A DNA stretch of 64,000 nucleotides from Rhodamnia argentea (Eukaryota > Streptophyta > Magnoliopsida > Myrtales > Myrtaceae), in NCBI RefSeq assembly GCF_020921035.1, contig NC_063160.1:17511095-17575094 (forward strand), given 5' to 3'. Numbering within the stretch: position 1 is the first letter of the stretch; each line of letters begins with the position of its first letter. A model generated the notes under the pieces. It did not search any database, was not told the DNA's origin, and was given only the letters and a program-made list of their open reading frames with translations. The position numbers and the translations under genes are program-made. Shown piece by piece: positions 24,201-36,526 of this stretch.

Positions 24201-27200
24201 ATAAGAATCTCGTCCAAGTGCTCATTCAAAGAAAATAACATCTGTCATTAAAACAAAACTTCCACTCTCCTGGAAATTCTGGAAAGACAGACAACAAGAT
24301 GTAATGCTCAGAAACTTCTTCATACAGTTCAACCAAGCGCAGAACATGACCAAGCCCTAAATATGATATCTTCAATTCTGGAGGTAAAGAATTCTAAACC
24401 CCGATACCAATTTTTTTTTTTTTTTCTGACAATTGGATGCTGTTGTTTATTTACAGTTCATCTTTTAATAATGAGATGAAACTCTTCTACAGATTAATGC
24501 ATAACTTTTCCTGTGAAGAAAATACTTTCACATGCCTCCCTCGCCTCCCTTCCAAATTCCCATATATCCTCTCCCCATCCACGTCAAAGTGAGACAATGT
24601 TAAAATGTTCACAGGGACTAATTTATAATAGTACGACTTGTTTATGGCTAGCCCCCACTAATCAATATCCTAATCTGTGAAAGCTTCTACAGCCATCTGC
24701 AATCTACCAAGAAGTCAGCCGCCATATGTCACTTGAAAAACAGGGGTACAAGTACAGAAAAGGTACCTTGTAACCAAAAAGCTCACAACATGCCCGTCGA
24801 AACACTGAAATTCGGTCTGCAAAGACAGTCTTGTACCTGTGCCATATTGTATCATCCATGAGACATCATATATGGAATATTGAGAACAATGTATCAAGTA
24901 GCACAAACCTTTCTTCACGCTTCTCAAGTGTCGCAATTTGTTCTTTCAGCTGAGTTATCTTTTCAGATATTTGGCAATCAACAGATTTTGCAGCATTGCC
25001 TACAGTTTACACGTGCAGCAACACAATAAGAACAAGTTAGTGTAACAACAAGCTATAGTTTTTCAAATAATGTAAAATCATTTACAAGCCCACCTCAAAA
25101 CTTCATCATACGGAATGCAATAGGCGCATGAATTTCATTACATTCTGTTGCATCAGCATCTAATGTTCGGATATATATACATGTATATGATCCCCGAAGC
25201 ATTTTCAAGTGAAATCAGCAATCCCATTTTCTGAGATGCAGACCAGTGCCACAATGACCGAAGTGGTGAGAGGAATAACTCGAACATTAGCAAGAAAGAA
25301 CCTGTAGTTCCAGGTTACTTATAAAACGAGATGAGTCACTATATGCAAAATTTCACACATAAACTTTTACATAGAGCCGAAATGCATGTCGATTGCAATA
25401 GCTACATTTATGCAATGGTTGATGTCGCCACAACAGCAGGAGTGAGAGTTGACAATTAATCGAGGTCATGACACCAATTAGTCATTGATTTGCTAGATGT
25501 AGAGGAATAAAATGTCTCTTAATGAAGAGCAATCTGTTTTAGGGGGGAACGAACAAGAAACTTTCCTCCATTAACAGAATGCAATTGCGGAGTTCTTTCC
25601 CAATCTCTGTTATTAAGCTCTTAAGAAAAAAAAAACTACACTTCCGGAGGGAAGGAAAGTCATTGAAGAAAAACTAATTATTAAAGCCCACTCAACTATG
25701 CTTATAATTTAACAAAATGATCCGAAAAGCTTAAACCAAAGCAGCAGATCTGCCACCAGTCTCTGAATGCTTTGATAAACTTTAAAGCACAAGGGCACTT
25801 ATGCCAATATTTATACCTTTGAATAAATTGTCACTTTCAAATATAGTACATGTATAATAACCCATTTTTCTTGCACAAAACCAATAATCCTCATCTCAAT
25901 TATATGTAAGTCCCTTCAAAAAACACAGGTCTATGTGCTTCAATCAGCATAAAACATCGACAAGTTGGTTCCAATTGTTTACAACGTACACAAGAACTGC
26001 TTTGTTCTTCGATCCAGCCTCATCGGTTGTAGACCCTACATGATATTTATGAGCAAATGAGTTTTAGGATGAAATCTACTCCTTGACTCTATACTTTCAC
26101 AATATTTCTAATACAATCATTGTACTTTTCGTTTGTCTAATCAAGTCCTACTTTTACAAATTCTTTAATCAAGTCCCTCCAACATCAACTCTGGCCAAAT
26201 CCAGCTAACGTGGCCTTAGGTTTGTGACGTGGGTGAACTTTTTCCAACATGAACATTTATGTGGGAATCCATAAAGTTTTCCACGATGGCATCTAAATTG
26301 GCTAAATTTTATCCACATCAACCAGATTTGGCCAAATTTGGTGTTGAAAGCACTTGATTAGAAAATTTGTGAAAGTATTGACTAATTACACAAGTTGAAG
26401 GTAAAGGGACTTGACTAGAAAAGGGGTCAAAATATAGGGATGGAAAGTAGAATTTTTACCGAAGTTTTACAAGGATAAATTTCACTTGTAGCAACTAAAT
26501 CTTGATGCATTTTGCAATCATGTCATTGACATTTGATTTCAATCACTAAGAACACTAGACTATCATTTCACCAGGAACAATATGCCTTTGGACTAGAAAG
26601 TATAATGAGAGTCCATGAAAAAGCTTCCAGGTTGTTAAAGAGTAAAAAGGGTAGAATGGTCTTTGCAGGTTTTGGGAGTTTACTCTAGTACATTATTGAG
26701 TATTGTTTACATGGTATCAGAGCCAAATTAATCTCTAAACCCTAGAACTAATTTCCATCACCGTCAACCACCAAAACACCACCAGATCCAGCGTCAACAG
26801 GCATCTTCAAAAGCAGAGGAACCCAGATCCGAGTCACCCAGGCCAGGAGACCCAAGACCCGACATCCTCTGACGTCGCCCAAGCCCGGCAACCCCTTTCC
26901 GACGTCACCTAGGCCCAGCGACTCCCTTCCAGTGGTCGCCTGACTTAGTCCAGGTCCAGTGACTCCCTTCCGGTGGTTGCCTTACTAAGTCCAGGTCCGG
27001 TGACCCGAGTTCCGGCGACTTCGACGTCTCCGGTTGAGGTGCGACTACTCCTCGGTGGTCACACGATTACTTCTGACGTCGCTGGTTCAGACTTACTCAG
27101 TTCTTGCCGCTCGAGGTGCAAACAAAGGCACAACAGCTGATGATACCTTTTCTCCGGTGGCTAAGATGACCTATGTTTGTCTTTTACTTTCTTTGGTTGC

Positions 27201-30200
27201 TTCTGCTAGTTAGCCTCCATTTCAGCTTGATGTTAAAAATGCCTTTCTTCATGGCGATTTGTAGGAAGAGGTGTCTATAGAGCAACCACACGGGTTTGTT
27301 GCTCAAGGAGAGTCCGGCCATGTACGTCGCTTACAAAAATGTGTATATAGTTTGAAACAGTCTCCCAAAGCCTAGTCCGGGAAGTTTACTAAGGCGGTAC
27401 TCTAGTTGAACTATGCGGATGTACTGGAGATCATTCAATGCTTTTCTGGGTTTCCGAAGCGGGTCGGATATTTCTTATAGTTTATGTGGATAATATTGTC
27501 ATAACTGGAGATGATTCTATAAGGATTAAAGAGTTGAAACGCATTTGCAACAGCTAGTTTCATACAAAGGATTTGGGATCACTTAAACATTTCTTGGGTA
27601 TCGAAGCGGCACGAGCGAAGAAGGTATTCATATCTCACAACAGAAGTATGTTCTAGATTTGCTTAATGAGACGGGCATGCAAGGAGCTAAATTATTGGAT
27701 ATACCAATGGAAGTGGGCTCGAAATTGACGGCAGAGGATGGTGAACTATTAGATGATCCGAAAAGGTATCAAAGGCTTGTTGGAAAACTAAATTATCTAA
27801 CTATCACACGACTTGATATTTCTTTTCCAATGAGTGTTGTGAGTCGCTTTATGTCTTTCCCCCCGTACCTCACATTGGGATGCCGTAATCAGAATTCTGA
27901 GATACCTAAAGAAAGCTCCAGGTTGTGGTCTCATTTATAGGGATCGTGGTCACGTAAGGGTGGAAGCCTTCTCGGATCTTGATTAGGCGGGATCTCCTAT
28001 AGATAGGAGATCTACATCAAGTTATTGCACCTTTGTGGGAGGAAACCTAGTATCTTGGAAGAGTAAGAAGAGAAGTGTTGTGGCTAGATCAAGTGCGGAA
28101 TCGGAATACAGAGCTATGGCTTAAGCTACTTGTGAGTTAATCTGGATGCGTCGCCTATTAGTTGAACTTGGATTCAAAGATCATGCACCAATGGAGTTGT
28201 GGTGCGATAATCAAGCGGCTGTCCATATTGCTTCTAATCCAGTATTCCATGAGCATACCACGCATATTGAAGTTGATTGCCATCTTGTCCGTGAGAAGCT
28301 TCAAGCTAGAGTTATCTCTTTTGGTTACATTAGGATCGGTGAACAACTGGTTGATATTTTCACCAAATCTCTAGGGAGTAGTAGGGTTAAGTATATACGT
28401 AACAAGCTGGGCACGTTTAATATCCATGCTCCAGCTTGAGGGGGAGTGCTAAAGAGTTAATAGTGTAGAATGGTCTTTGTGGTTTTTGGGAGTTTACCCT
28501 AATATGTATATGTATGTCGTTCTTTTCATCAAATAAGACTATTGAGTACTGTTTACACAGGTCAAACAAATGAATTGATACACCTAATCCCAAGCAAGAT
28601 AGGCAACAAGCATCAGAAATACATTTGGAAAAACTATATGATGTGGATTAAAGGGAACCAGTGGATCCTTTGGTCAGATTACTCCGGACAATATTGGCAT
28701 GTTGTCTTATACTTTTGTTCTTTTTTGCTACATAGTCCTAAACAGTCAAGATAATAGCTTCAGAGAGAGAAATGAAGAGATTACTGCTCTCCTTCACCCC
28801 AACTCTTCGATAGTTTAGACTCATAAATATGCCTAAACCATCGAATTCCTCTCTCTAATTTCAAGAGTAAGTTTCTTTGCCAAAATCAGATAGGCCAAGT
28901 CCCAAGTCTTGACTCATAAGTCGAATCCACCGAAATCAACAAATGCTTTCAGTAAGATGGTTTTCTCAATGAAGAATTAGTACCTGGCTGATTATTGAGC
29001 TCTTCAACAGCTTGCAACCTATCCTTCGTCTTCTGCAACTCCATTTGCAAAGCTTGTATGGTTTGCTTTGCCTCATTATCAACTGCAAGAGTATTCACCA
29101 TGCGCAGAACTTTTGTACTTGTGGCAGAAAAATCACCATGACCCAGCTGCAGAAAAGGCAGACATGTTGTTAGTCAAGCAAAGAAATAGACAAATATAAA
29201 AAAGAAAGAAGCAAAAATGAGTTATGTGAAGGCTTTCATCGAGTCAAACCAGATCTTTGATCATAAAAGATGAACCAACGCATCATTAGATTCCTCCAGG
29301 GATACAACATTTATATAGATGCAAGCAAAACCAATACCTGTAGGTAAAGCAATTCCCTGATGGGATGACACTTATTCTTATTTTGGCCACTTAAAGATGC
29401 CAGGATATACTCCTTACCAAAAAACAAAAAGATGCCAGGATATATTTCCTTATTTTAGCGCTCAAAATCTACGTAGGTCACAGAAATATCCACAACAACT
29501 GCAGGATTGTAAATTCACATCTATTATTGTTTTATGCAGGCTCGAGACTGTCATGGGTGAGGCCAGCACCAACCTAGCAAAAGCTACTTCAGCACACAAA
29601 GCTCTCACTGTTTCTGATAAATACATCAAATTAAGATACATATGCAAACTGTATAAGCATATGGACCTATTAAAGATAGAGACACCAGTCTTATGCAAAC
29701 AAAACCACAGAGCAAAAAGTAGCAGTATGTTAGCCACAAAAAACAAATGGTGTGGCAATTGCCCAGATCACAGATCCTTTGGGAACCCTTTAGCAAAACC
29801 AGATACTTCACTCTAAAAAAGTAAAAATTTGAGCCAACAGAAAATGATTCAAATTTACACGGTCTTAAAAGACCTTACCTTTGACTCCAAAAGAGAAATT
29901 TCTGATCTAAGTCGATCATTCTCCCTTTCAAGTGATTTTATCCTTCTTGCTTCATTATTGAGCCTCTCATTTAGTAACTTAATCTCCTCTTTTTGCTGAT
30001 TATTAGCTTCCTTTTGTTCATTTAAATTGCTCTCCATTTCTTTGATACAGCATTCCTTCTTGGCAAGAGACAACTGCAACTCCTGTTCCATATGAACATA
30101 AAGGATCATCGGGATATGTGCCAATAGCATTTAAATGAGAGACGAAAATGACAGCGAACCACAGTTTGAAGAAGTTTACATTTGCCACTTTCCTCCCTGT

Positions 30201-33200
30201 TTCATCTTTCTCCGGCTTCTTCAGCTCATTGACAAGAGTTTGATATTTATCCCGCTCCTCAATGATTGCTGCAAGCTGTGATAGAAAAGCAATATCTTAT
30301 GAAAGGGCACAGAACATTTACATGCATAGTGGTGTGTCTATATGGAGAGAAGAGAATGACCAGAAGGTGTTGGAAAATAGGAAATAACATGTATCACAAT
30401 AATGTCATGTAACCACAAGATAACTTGCAAACCACCTCCAATAATCTGCATTATGAAGTCTTATCAGATACTGAAAAACAAATTGAAAGTAGATACACCA
30501 TTCTCGTAGACCTTCATCACAGCCAATTTATGAATATCAGACAGAGCAGGAAAAGGTAAAGCAACAATACAAGCCAAAACTTCAAATGTCAACTTAAGAA
30601 CGCCAAAAAAGAGAACGTCAGAAAGAGTCTACTTTGCATCTAGGCTTCTGTTTCCAGAATACCACCTGTTACATCAAATTTCATCTTGATATTCTGTTTT
30701 CTTATTCCCCTTCACAGTGCTAAGATGAGTATCATAATCAGTCAAGGCAGGTACATATCCTTTACTTTATGATGCTGGATTTCCCAACATTTGGCTATCA
30801 TGTGCATTCACAAGTCTCGGGCCATGTATAATTTCATTCTGTTTATGCAGAAACATTGTGCAACATACTGGCTCTAGTACCTTAAAGAATGATGTGGAAG
30901 GGGCTAAGAGTCAAGTCCAACCAATGTTTGCTTCTTTGGACGAACGGCAATGTGGTGGAAGCTTTTAAATATTGCAAACTTACCAAAAACAGGGATACTC
31001 TTGGTAAACAACTTCCTAAATCCCAAGAACCACAAAAAGTCTAGTAGGAGTAGCATAGGTCTTGGCAGATTCGTTACACAGTGGTGAGCCTGAAAAAGAA
31101 CTGGTACAGATAAAAACGGAAAGAAAAATACTAGACAGTCTACCTCTCTCCCATTTTTCAGCTGACTTAGACAAAGGAATAAAAGAGGTTTTGAAGGAAT
31201 AGAGATAGGCAAGATTTTGAAGGTTGCAAACTTACTTAGAAGAGGGATACTCTTGGTTAACAACTTCCTACGTCCCAAGAAACCACTACGAATCTAGGAG
31301 TAGACTAGGTCCTTTAAGGTTAGTTACCAGTTGCGTGCCGGAAAAGAACTGGTACAAATAGAAACGAAAAGAAAAATAATAGACAATCTACCTCTCTCCT
31401 GTTTTTCAGTTGACTTGGAAAGAATAAAAGAGGTTTTGAAGGTATAGAGGCAGGCATTCACCTGATAATAAGATAAAAATCTATTATTATGGATCTTGGG
31501 CAGCATTTAAGTGCCTTTGCAGCCGCTGAGCTCATATCTTCACCAGGAAATGACTGAAATGTAACAAGTCTAAAATTGCTACTAGCATTTGTACGTACAT
31601 AGACCTACCCACATTCATAGATAGTGATTATGCATGTGTTAATTTGCCTAAAGTCATCCTTCGCACTTATTATTGTTTTCAAATGCATTATACAGGGCCA
31701 CGAAAAGGGGAGAACTCACACTCTAGTAAAAGAAATACCCAAATTGAAAAAAGCAACCATCCATTAGAATCTTGTCACACACGATCCCCCCCTTTTCGTA
31801 ATCTTAAATCAGATGTAAAGGAACAAAAAACTTAAGTCAGTTTCCCAAACCAAGTTTCTTTGTTTCAATGTCCTTATTTTACCAGCCTCTGACTCTACAT
31901 TTTGTTCAGATCATAATGGTATAGTCATTGCCTTCATAGGTTTCTCGTTAAAATTCTCTTATTCTGAAGTGGCACTTACTTTTGTGCTTTGTGGTTTCAA
32001 ACTCAATAATTACAATGTACATAAAGGGCAGTACAACTTAAGATGGCTAAGGTCAGCAATGCATACCTGTTATCCATGTCAGTATCATAATAGTATAAAT
32101 GATAAGCCAGAATGTGTCATGGCATGTTAGTTTCAAGTTAATCGTGTTATGTCAATAAAAAAATTGCTACACATAAAGATGCAATAACTTCAATACTTAC
32201 TGTTGACTGAAGCCTCTTAATCTCTGCCACAGATTCTTCTGCTTTCTGCCTCGCTAGCGCAGCCTCTGTTTCAACACGTTGCTTACTAAGTGTTGCCTCG
32301 TCCAATGCCACCTCCATTTGTTTCAAGCGTGCATTTCCCTCACTGACCTTCATTGTACTCTCAATCACCTCTCTGCAATTACAAGGACGTTGCAAATGTC
32401 AGAGAGGGAGATGCTTGATTCAACCCATGAATAATGGCCAAACAAGAAATCAAATCACCTCAATCATAGTTTGCCATAGATAGCCAAATATTAAAGCCCC
32501 AGTGGTAGCCTCTATTAAAGAAGATCGATTCACGAAATATTTGCTATTGGTAGAAGCATTTATGAATGTGGCACTAGGGGCATGACAACCATATTAAAGA
32601 TCATTCACCAGAAGAATGCATAGAGATAGGTTTTGGGTGGACCTACGTAACTTCCTAATCAAAAAGAGATGAATGTGGCACTAGGGGCATGACAACCATA
32701 TTAAAGATCATTCACCAGAAGAATGCATAGAGATAGGTTTTGGGTGGACCTACGTAACTTCCTAATCAAAGTTCTCTTTTTCTAAGGCTCGCCCTTTCTT
32801 ATCAATGTCAAGCTTCTCTCTTTTCATTTCATTTCCATAATAAATAGGAATTTGTCTTAATATCTGGTGCGACATCCGTTTTGCATGGAACTTTTTTTAG
32901 ATAAACATAGAAACAATTAAAATCATATTTAATTAGAGGGTCAGTAATTTTTTATGCAGAAAGGGATCATGACCTCACAAGACAAAAAGCACAAGTAGTT
33001 GATAGAATAATGATAACATAAGAAGTTGGATTCCAAGTAAAACTTTAGCACGTTTATCTTGCTTAACTTTTTCTCTAATATGAAATCATAATTTCCCCTT
33101 TCAATACATGATTACTCTCCTTATTGGTCCTTGCAATTTCTGTGGGACAAAGTCCTCTGTATGGGGAACTATGAGCACAGAGAAAAGCGAAAATCAAAAT

Positions 33201-36200
33201 GAAATAATATATAAACGTAGAAACTATAAGTACTTGTTTGATATTTTATACGGTATTTAGATTGATATAACATGACATTAGCACAAAAGTAAGATTTGAC
33301 ACAGATATGCCATCACCAAAGCGTGATTAATTCATGCACGACACAATTTGATACTTGCTGACCACTTTCTGGCCAAAAGATTATTTTCTATCACTGCGGG
33401 TACTTTAATGGTGACACTATTACAACAATCATCAAGACAACTAAGATGATAAAAACATATATTACCATTCTTATGGACACATTCAACTTTATTACAATTT
33501 TGATTCCCAATGTTTCCTTTATCCGCACAACACACTGGTGCTGACAAGTAGTACTTTATAAGAATGGTCAAGAGTCCACAATGACAACAAATAGAACCAC
33601 CACCTTTTTTAACTGAATAAAAAAAGACCTGCCATCATCTGTTAGATTTTTTTAAACATCAATTGCTTCTTATTCATCAAATATTATTCCAAAGATCAAT
33701 CCATTGCATAAGTGATGCACTCAACCAATTAACAGCAGTATAATCGTGTGAAGTACATGACACAAAGCCCCGAATCCCCATTAAAATTTCTGCTTCGATT
33801 TGCGAGTTCTCCAGTCACATGGTTCCGAAGATTGATTGCCACATCACAATAGAACGATCCATGTAAAGGTTGCAACCAGTCACAAAAGCACACTTCCTCT
33901 GAGTAGCTGTCACCAGTTAAAAGACTTAGCTAAATGGAATAAGTGCATCTATGACGCCAAGTAGCAGTTAATGGCGAGCAATCTGCATCATGCTCTGCTT
34001 CCAGATACCAACAAACAATCAATAGAGGAACAGTAGCTCATGACACAGTGTCATTATGCAAAATAGAAAATTCATTATTATGGACGTGCCAAAAAGTGAA
34101 CGTAGTTCATCTAGATACTTCTATCAGGCTATGATAATATTGAATTCGGCTGAGATATTCAGAAACATCAAACAAGCAATTCACGTACTTCTGTAAAGCT
34201 GCAAACTTAAGAGGGATGTCATCAGGACACGACACACCCGGAATGTCCTTGATTGTTAACTTCCAGGAACATAGCTCTTCCTCCACCTTCTTCATATCAT
34301 GCAGAAGATCCTGCAATTGAGATGTGTCTAATTCTGCCCTTTCACGGCGGCGCCTTTCTTCCAACAACTTTTCCTTTATTAACTCAACGTGCTCATGAGA
34401 TGATTTCAGTTTTCTTGCTTCCCGCACTTCAGACTCCTGGTGAAAGACGGAAGTATGTAAATTAGTTAACCTCAGACAATAACTGTTTCAGGGAAATGGA
34501 ACTATATCTCAATTGAATGGCAATAAGCAGGAGAAAATGTTGGAATCCCTCATCTACAGGAGAATGGTTTTGGTGGGCCGATGGGATTCTTTTTTGACTG
34601 AAATTCTTCTCCCATTAGATCTTTCTTTCTAGAAACAATGGAAAAATGCATTTTCTGGCCCAACTCTCTTGCACTCCACTTTCTTTCTCTCATTATCACA
34701 CCCCTCCAGACGTATAATTAAATTATTTTACATCACCATTTCAGGTTTAATGTATTTGACTACACGACAATATAATAAATCCTAAACAATTTTTCCACTT
34801 ACTAGATTTTTCAACAGTTAGATTTCTCCATTTCCATTTCTTTGTGGTTTCCTCTTATTCAAACGTGAGAAGACAATATCGCTTTCTTCCTCTCCCTTTT
34901 ATTCCAATTTCAATTCCTATTGTACCTTTCATTTCACTTTTTCCCCAGACATAGCATGTGTGATCATTATGCAGCTTTCTTGGCCAATTCACAGTAGTTG
35001 CAACTATACATGTTCGACAACCATCAAAAGGTCTAGGAATATGTAACACAGTTGCCACAACAACAATATCAGCAGATTCACATCACCATTAGTTAAATAA
35101 GCATTAGCATAAAGTAAAATTTTAGTCCTCTAAGTTTATTGTTTGTACAGTTTGATCCTCTAACTTTTACTTTGTTCAATCAAGTCGTCTAACTCTCTTG
35201 ATTGCGCGATTTGTTCCTCTACGCCTTAATTTGATCAATCAATTCCCCTAACTTTCTCCATTCATGCAATCAAGTACTTTTTTTACTTGTTGTGACTAAT
35301 ACAGGCAAATTAGCGTTTCTTTTTCTTTTTCTTCAAGTTTGACGTTTGCTCATTATAAATTGCATGCCTCTTTTTTCCACATCAGTAATATCATTAATTA
35401 ATTTGCACTTTTGGTGAGAGTGGTTGACAAAATATTGATTGCGCAACTCGAGACAGTTAAGGGACTTGACTGGACAAAATAAAACTAGAGGACCAAATCG
35501 CACAAACATTGGCATTTAGAGGACAAAAGCTGTACTAGGCCCGAAGCATTATTATCAGGAACCTTGTCATGTTTACCAGGCCAAAACTTATTCTGAACCC
35601 ACATTACATGTATTGACATTGGAGTCCAACTGATTATGTTGTTCCATCTTACCACTACAAAATACTCATTCTTCCCCTTTCTCTCTAGGATATTCGCAGC
35701 TCATAACGTCCACATGGCACCATTTGATAGGTTGGCATTAAGGATGGATCTTTTTAATAGAGTTCCGAGGCTTCGCACCATGATAAAGCTCATTCACCGT
35801 GACAGCTATTCTAATCAACCTTCCCCTAAACAAACAATGAGATTCACCAACAGCCAAGGAAACTGATGTATAAAACTAAAGGACGACAGCCTTCAAAATA
35901 CACAGCAGCATGTCTGAATGCACAATGACAAGGCAAGAATTTTGAAGTTAACTAGTCATCGCTTAGATCGACGGCGAATTTTTACACAATAAACACACAG
36001 CAGCCACTTCTCGCATGAGATGATCTGTTATGAGAAGCGTTGTCCTTAGTACCTAAATATAGGTTAAACAACGTAAAAGTCCAGAAGCAAATACTAGCAG
36101 AACAACTTACACAATTTCTTAGCTCTTCTTGTAGATGTTTTACCAAAATTGTGGTCTCATTTGAACTTGATTCCTGAAAGGTGACAGAGGATAACTTTTT

Positions 36201-36489
36201 CTCCGCCTCACTTTTCTGGTGCAAGCACTGGTAAGAACATAAGCCTTCAGCAGGGTAAAATTTAATGATTCCATTGTAAAAAATAACAATCCTCAATCGC
36301 ATAGTCACAAAAGTTCTTGTGCAAAGATTAGATTGGAAAACCATGAAAAGCCACTTCCAGATATTCGAACAACAAAAAGAAGAAAGAAGCAATGAATGAA
36401 TGAACGAACGAATGAAAAACTAGATAATAGAAATGCCAAAATAGAGGACGTGTCTTGACATTACCTAACATGATCGATATGTTAATAGA

Positions 36490-36526
<37 letters not shown>

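Larger units (their letters stand above)
26633..28557 (+). mobile_element. Internally deleted Ty1-copia LTR retrotransposon
   Basis: Inserted in MAD1 intron 11, opposite in sense to the gene. The 5' LTR (26633-26711) and 3' LTR (28447-28557) both begin TG and end TTTACA. The primer binding site TGGTATCAGAGCC (initiator Met tRNA) follows the 5' LTR, a purine tract GAGGGGGAG precedes the 3' LTR, and CAGGT flanks both sides. The internal region is only about 1.7 kb: gag, protease and integrase are missing, and broken reverse transcriptase and RNase H remain. The LTRs are tiny (111 bp; the left has a further deletion of about 32 bases) and differ at roughly 10 of 75 aligned positions, so the insertion is old. 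It cannot be autonomous. Confidence 0.93.

Noticed and set aside
29397..29816. 139-codon plus-strand frame in MAD1 intron 10
   Set aside because: No motif on either strand; it lies between two well-supported MAD1 exons and looks like chance.
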